NCBI GenBank assembly: GCA_040219355.1
Contig: JAVJSN010000015.1
Location: 124,001-188,000 of the forward strand
Direction of reading: 5' to 3'
DNA length: 64,000 bases
From: MH13 sp040219355
GTDB taxonomy: Bacteria; Pseudomonadota; Alphaproteobacteria; Rhizobiales; MH13
The notes under the pieces were generated by a model that was given only the letters and a program-made list of their open reading frames with translations, searched no databases and was not told where the DNA came from. The translations under genes were made by a program, and so were the position numbers. Shown here piece after piece: positions 59,975 to 64,000 of this stretch. Position 1 is the first letter of the stretch; each line of letters opens with the position of its first letter.

Positions 59975-61249
59975 TCAGCCTTTCACACTGCCGGCGGTGA
60001 GCCCGGCCACCAGGAAGCGCTCCAGCCACAGGAAGACGACAAGAACCGGTACGGTGGCCACCACGGCGCCTGCCATCAAATGTTGACGCGGGACCTCCGA
60101 CGAGTTGAGCGAGACCACGCCGCGCGACAGCGTGAATATCGATGGATCGTCGAGGAACATGAAGGCGAACAGGAACTCGTTCCAAGCGATCATGAAGACG
60201 TAGAGCGAGACCGAGGCGAGGGCAGGAAGGGCGAGCGGAAGCGTGATCTTGAGGATCACGCCAAGCCGCGTCAGTCCGTCCATCAGCCCAGCTTCTTCCA
60301 ACTCCGCCGGAATGCCCTCGAAATAGCCTTTGAGCATGTAAAGCGCGACCGGCACTGTTGTCGCCGGATAAACGATCAACAGGCCGAGCAGCGAGTTGCG
60401 CAATCCAAGCTGCGAGAACACTGCATAGAGTGGGATCACCAGCACGATGGCAGGCACCATGTAGATTAAGAGGATTGATCGCGCGAAGGCGTGTTGGCCT
60501 TTGAAGCGTAGCCGCGCCACTGCGTAAGCGCCGGGAATGGAGAACAGCAGCGTCAGGATCACCGTCGCCGTGGAGACGATAAACGAGACCAGCAAATAGC
60601 GCCCGAAGTTGAACTGGGTGAACAGCTCATAGTAGCTGGAGAAGAGGCTACTAAAGCCTTGGCTTAGATCGATGGATAGGTCGAGCGGGTTGGCCAGAAG
60701 CTCAGCCTGGTTTTTCAAGCTGGTCATGACCATCACATAAAAGGGGAGCGCCACCATGACCGTGAAGACCACGAAGCCAAGCCCTTTCATCGTGCGGATA
60801 AAAGCCGCTTCGGCCATGTAGCGTGACACTTGGTGAGAGGGCAAGTCGGCGATCATCAGCGTTGTGCCAACAACGGTCAGCATGCCCAAAACCGCAAGCG
60901 CGACGCCCTGCCAAACCGCGATGACGTCCATTGGCAAACCAAAGGGCATGGCAAAGGTCGCCAGCAGATGCACGATCAGGAAGAGGATGAAGGCAATGGC
61001 GCGTGATCGCTTCGTGGCGCGTGCACTTGCATCCAACGCGCCGATGTAGGCGCCAGCCACCAAACCTGCCAGTGCAGCAGCGCCTGCGGGAGGCGTGGCA
61101 AATGCTCCGGTGATCAGGCCGAGCGTCACGCCGACCACGATCATCACCACGAAGCCAGCCAAGGCCCCGATGACCGCGCTGATCAGTGTGCCTGCACCAA
61201 AGGCAAAGCCAGACGATGCGGGCGTCGGGGATGTTTCTGCGATGGCCAT
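59975..61249 (-). CDS. MalG-type ABC transporter permease with N-terminal membrane extension
   Basis: 424 residues; the normal MalG-like core (about 275 residues) starts near 153 (TMKGLGFVVFTVMVALPFY) and has the EAA loop ELEEAGLMDGLTRLGVILKITLP. Before it are about 150 extra residues with about four helices rich in Gly/Ala (GALAGFVVMIVVGVTLGLITG, LAGLVAGAYIGALDA). The 3 bp spacing after the MalF-type gene supports co-translation. Confidence 0.9.
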   Translation of the reverse strand: MAIAETSPTPASSGFAFGAGTLISAVIGALAGFVVMIVVGVTLGLITGAFATPPAGAAALAGLVAGAYIGALDASARATKRSRAIAFILFLIVHLLATFAMPFGLPMDVIAVWQGVALAVLGMLTVVGTTLMIADLPSHQVSRYMAEAAFIRTMKGLGFVVFTVMVALPFYVMVMTSLKNQAELLANPLDLSIDLSQGFSSLFSSYYELFTQFNFGRYLLVSFIVSTATVILTLLFSIPGAYAVARLRFKGQHAFARSILLIYMVPAIVLVIPLYAVFSQLGLRNSLLGLLIVYPATTVPVALYMLKGYFEGIPAELEEAGLMDGLTRLGVILKITLPLALPALASVSLYVFMIAWNEFLFAFMFLDDPSIFTLSRGVVSLNSSEVPRQHLMAGAVVATVPVLVVFLWLERFLVAGLTAGSVKG

Positions 61250-61252
61250 GGT

Positions 61253-62596
61253 TTATGCCCCTCCCTCTTTGGGCGAGAACCTGAAAAAGGCGAGCGCGAA
61301 CACCAAGAGCACAAAGAAGACGACCACGGCGACCGCCGCGCCCGCGCCAAGATTGGAGAGCGCAAAGCCCTGCTCATACACCTGTACGGTCAGCGTGCGC
61401 GTGCCTGCGGCACCACCCGTCAGCAGGAAGATGTCGTCGAATTTGTTGAAGGTCCAAATGAAGCGCAGAAGGAAGAGCACAGAGAGGATGCCGACCAGCT
61501 GGGGCAGTGACAGGTACCAAAATTGTTGCAGCGGCGTGGCGCCATCCATCTCGGCGGCCTCGTACATCTCGGCGGAGACCGATTGCATGGCTGCCAGAAT
61601 GAACAGGAATGAAAGCGGGAAGTACCGCCACGCCTCGAAGGCAATCACGGTGGAGAGTGCGACGGGGAACCCGAAAGTCAGCCCAAAGATTGTGATGTCC
61701 ACCTCGCGCGTGCCGAAGAAGTTTATCGGCGCGCCTATCAGTCCCATCTCGACCAGCATGGCGTTGATGGTGCCTGAGAACGGGTCGAGCAGGATGAGCC
61801 AGGTGAAGGCGACGGCAATCACCGGGGCGACATAGGGGAAAAGGAAAAGTCCGCGCAGAATGCCGCGCCCTTTGAAGGCAGTGTTCATCAATTGGGCGGC
61901 GAACAGGCCGACGATCAGTGCGCCGGCGGTGGAGAAGACGGTGTAGTAGATCGTTACGCGCAGGACGCTCCAAAATTCAGAGCTGTCGAAAACGCGCTCG
62001 AAGTTTTCGAGCGTGAAATCAAAGCTGGTCAGCACGTTGACGCCGGAGCCGGTGACAGTCGGCTCGCTTTGTCGAACGTCGATCGGGTTATCGAGAAAAT
62101 CCTGCGTGACTTCAGCCTGCAGCTGGAAACGCTCGCGGAAGCCGCCTTCCAAATCGCCCAAGGCGCAGGAAAGCTCACGGCCGGTCAGCGTGCAGCGCTC
62201 GTCTAAACCGGTGACCGTCAGGCCCTCGGGAATTTGGTCGGTAAAGGCTGCCTCGATCACCGGTTGGTTGGGCGAGGAGTTGCGCATGCGGTATTCTAAC
62301 GCGACCTCATCACCAACGGCTTCGGGATCGCCGCGAAAGCGCTCGGTGAGCAGCATGCTGGGCGCGCGCAGATCGGCAAGTTCCACCGGTTTGACGGAGA
62401 TCCAGAAGTTGGCGAGCAACGGCCCCAGAACGACCAGAATGACGATCAGTGCGGTTGGCAACAACATGCCAAAGGCGAGCTTCGCCTCGCGCTTGCGCAT
62501 GGGGCCGGACCCTCTGGGCGGGCCAAGGGGGGATCTGGGTCCCGATCCTTTTTGTGGTCCCAGAGAAGAAGAGTCAGCAATCGACACGGCGTTCAC
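61253..62596 (-). CDS. MalF-type ABC transporter permease with DUF11-like insert
   Basis: 447 residues. A repetitive Gly/Pro/Ser N-terminus (about 10-32) precedes the first helix (about 41-65). Residues about 95-170 form a periplasmic beta-rich insert with DUF11 features (PEGLTVTGLDERCTLTGRELSCALGDLEGG). The permease core follows, with EAA loop MYEAAEMDGATPLQQFWYLSLPQ. An internal ATG at 62503 (MRKREAKLAFG) could be the true start and would remove the repetitive end. Confidence 0.9.
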   Translation of the reverse strand: MNAVSIADSSSLGPQKGSGPRSPLGPPRGSGPMRKREAKLAFGMLLPTALIVILVVLGPLLANFWISVKPVELADLRAPSMLLTERFRGDPEAVGDEVALEYRMRNSSPNQPVIEAAFTDQIPEGLTVTGLDERCTLTGRELSCALGDLEGGFRERFQLQAEVTQDFLDNPIDVRQSEPTVTGSGVNVLTSFDFTLENFERVFDSSEFWSVLRVTIYYTVFSTAGALIVGLFAAQLMNTAFKGRGILRGLFLFPYVAPVIAVAFTWLILLDPFSGTINAMLVEMGLIGAPINFFGTREVDITIFGLTFGFPVALSTVIAFEAWRYFPLSFLFILAAMQSVSAEMYEAAEMDGATPLQQFWYLSLPQLVGILSVLFLLRFIWTFNKFDDIFLLTGGAAGTRTLTVQVYEQGFALSNLGAGAAVAVVVFFVLLVFALAFFRFSPKEGGA

Positions 62597-62651
62597 CCGG
62601 TGCGGTCAGACACAATGCATGTTCGCAAATATTGGGTGCCGGAGGGGGAGG

Positions 62652-62680
62652 TGCGGTGCCGCCAAAAAAGCCGCACCGCA
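62652..62680 (-). other. Stem-loop between binding-protein and permease genes
   Basis: TGCGGTGC (62652-62659) and GCACCGCA (62673-62680) form a perfect 8-bp stem with a small internal loop. It lies after the binding-protein stop and may lower expression of the downstream permeases relative to it (inferred). Confidence 0.55.
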
Positions 62681-62701
62681 TCCAGCATTTTTTAAGGCAG
62701 C

Positions 62702-64000
62702 CTATTCGATGGCGGCTGCCAGCTCTTCGTTGATGATCGCCACGGTGGCGGCAGCATCACGCTCGCCATCGATGAACTCGCGCACATAGCGGTTGATGAT
62801 CTGCGAGTTGATGATCTGCGAAGCAATTGAAAGCTGCCCTTCGCTCACGCCCCAGCGGTCGGCGGTTTCAAGACCGGCAACGATGCTGCCAATGACCTCC
62901 TCAGGATAAAGGTCGGACAGCGGCGCACGGCGATCCACGCCGACATCCAGCATCGACCAACCATCCACAAATTCCGTTGGATTGTCTTCGGTGCCGCGGC
63001 GGACCGGGAACTTGCCTTCCGGCGCGATGGAGAGCGTCGCCATATAGCCTTCGCTCATCGAATAGGCGACGAAGTCCTGTGCCACATCCAGATTGGCACC
63101 AGAGGTGATGCCGAGATAGCGGATGTCCGCCCACGCCGCGCCATCAGGATTGGACGGGCCGGAGATGGTGGTCACGACACCGGTGTTGGAGGCGAGTTCA
63201 CGCGATGTCGGGTCGTCATTAACAGTCGGTGGGGCGCTGTCACGCAGACCGGCCAGCTCATCCAAGATGAATGGCGACCAGATGATCATCGCGGCCTGAC
63301 CAGCGAAGTAGAGCTCACGCGATTGCTGCCAGAAAAGGTCGCCTGGAGGGGAGGCCTCGGCAATGGCTTTGTAGAATTCCAGAACTTCGATGGTTGAGGC
63401 TTCGTCGAGCGGCGCAAAACCATCATCGTCGATCGGCGAGACGCCATTGGCGAGGAACACATGCTCCAGCACCTGGCTCATAAAGTTTTCGTCGATCTTC
63501 GTGGCGGCGACAAAGCCGAACAGTTCCGGCGGATTGTGCAGCGCTTCGACGGCGGCCAGAATGCTGTCGTAGGATGTTGGTGGTTCAAGACCTGCAGCTT
63601 CGAAAAGGTCGGTGCGGTAGATCACCATTTGGGTCCAGCCATCCACCGGCACAGCGGCGTAGATACCATCTTCAATGGAGGCCATTTCCAGCGCGCCGGG
63701 AGCAAACGTGTCCACGCCCAGATCATCGATGATGTCGGTGGCGGCGTCCGGATCAAGAATGCCAGCTTCGTTCCACGGCAGCACATATTGCAGCGTGTGG
63801 TAAATCACGTCTGGCAGATCGCCTGCCGCGAAGGCAGCCGTTGCCCGGGTGCCCAGATCGGACTCGGTAACCGGGATGACCTGTACTTCGTTGCCCGTGG
63901 CGGCGGCGAAGTCGGCAGCCATTTGTTCCTGAATGGCCAGGCGTTCAGGCTGCTCTTCGGTCGTCCAGAAGCGGATCGTCTCGGCACTGGCTGTCGAGGC
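62702..64000 (-). CDS. Carbohydrate ABC transporter substrate-binding protein (N-terminus outside window)
   Basis: The frame stays open to base 64000, and the upstream codons read ASTASAETIRFWTTEEQPERLAIQEQMAADF, the expected start of a mature family 1 solute-binding protein after its signal peptide; so the gene continues beyond the window. At least 432 residues. It has features of the sugar-binding family (GDLPDVIYHTLQYVLPWNEAG, VDGWTQMVIYRTDLFEAAGL). With the GH63-type enzyme it suggests uptake of a glycoside-type compatible solute; the ligand is not proven. Confidence 0.9.
   Translation of the reverse strand, partial: ASTASAETIRFWTTEEQPERLAIQEQMAADFAAATGNEVQVIPVTESDLGTRATAAFAAGDLPDVIYHTLQYVLPWNEAGILDPDAATDIIDDLGVDTFAPGALEMASIEDGIYAAVPVDGWTQMVIYRTDLFEAAGLEPPTSYDSILAAVEALHNPPELFGFVAATKIDENFMSQVLEHVFLANGVSPIDDDGFAPLDEASTIEVLEFYKAIAEASPPGDLFWQQSRELYFAGQAAMIIWSPFILDELAGLRDSAPPTVNDDPTSRELASNTGVVTTISGPSNPDGAAWADIRYLGITSGANLDVAQDFVAYSMSEGYMATLSIAPEGKFPVRRGTEDNPTEFVDGWSMLDVGVDRRAPLSDLYPEEVIGSIVAGLETADRWGVSEGQLSIASQIINSQIINRYVREFIDGERDAAATVAIINEELAAAIE

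Noticed and set aside
58924..60000. Plus-strand open frame of 358 codons opposite the GH63-like gene
   Set aside because: The minus-strand protein has clear hydrolase motifs; the plus frame has none.

Overview
This window is most of a purple-bacterial photosynthesis gene cluster (PGC), roughly bases 1-43150, followed by ordinary chromosomal genes: an envelope/nucleic-acid pair, a branched-chain amino acid ABC transporter, a small amide-catabolism cluster with its own transporter, and a sugar/compatible-solute ABC transporter with a GH63-type hydrolase. The PGC contains type II reaction centre genes (pufLM, puhA), LH1 genes (pufBA), bacteriochlorophyll a genes and spirilloxanthin-type carotenoid genes. 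With PpsR and PpaA/AerR regulators this points to an alphaproteobacterium. Having both BchE (oxygen-independent cyclase) and AcsF (oxygen-dependent cyclase) suits a facultative phototroph or an aerobic anoxygenic phototroph. No ribosomal marker is present, so genus and order are not assigned.

Layout. (1) 1-15057: bchO (5' end outside the window), crtB, tspO, then crtC and crtD on the minus strand, then crtE, crtF, bchC, bchX, bchY, bchZ, pufQ, pufB, pufA, pufL, pufM on the plus strand, closed by a strong terminator. (2) 15058-15840: a decayed dihydrofolate-reductase-like (RibD C-terminal domain) pseudogene. (3) 15930-36223, all minus strand, in transcription order: bchF, bchN, bchB, bchH, bchL, bchM, lhaA, a small conserved PGC gene, acsF, a fused puhE-hemA, a cytochrome c2 gene, bchE, bchJ, idi, puhA and a fused puhB-puhC. 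(4) 36702-43150, plus strand: ppaA/aerR, ppsR, bchG, a PucC-family gene, bchP and a small membrane protein. (5) 43281-45183: two small secreted or membrane proteins, an ASCH-like protein and a YdcF-family protein. (6) 45198-50395: livKGFHM. (7) 50574-57582: a serine beta-lactamase-fold hydrolase, then an amidase / cysteine hydrolase / cupin / HpxZ-AtzH-like block and a NitT/TauT-type transporter. (8) 57583-64000: transporter ATPase, GH63-type hydrolase, two unusual MalG/MalF-type permeases and a substrate-binding protein that runs off the window.

How the genes work together. BchE/AcsF, BchM, BchH, BchNBL, BchF, BchXYZ, BchC, BchG and BchP take protoporphyrin to phytylated bacteriochlorophyll a. 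CrtE, CrtB, CrtC, CrtD and CrtF make spirilloxanthin-series carotenoids, but no crtI lies in the window. The Puf and Puh products form the RC-LH1 core with the help of LhaA, the second PucC-like protein, PuhB/PuhC and PuhE. HemA and Idi supply precursors. PpsR-type operators (TGT-N12-ACA or one mismatch) overlap good -35 boxes upstream of crtE, bchC, bchF, bchG and puhA, and one lies upstream of bchE.

Most unusual points: two in-frame gene fusions (PuhB-PuhC and PuhE-HemA); relocation of puhA-puhBC from its usual place between lhaA and acsF; absence of crtI between bchO and crtB; start-codon problems in crtB and crtC; a probably leaderless bchG; a long Pro/Ala-rich tail on PufM; and a DUF11-like domain inside a MalF-type permease.
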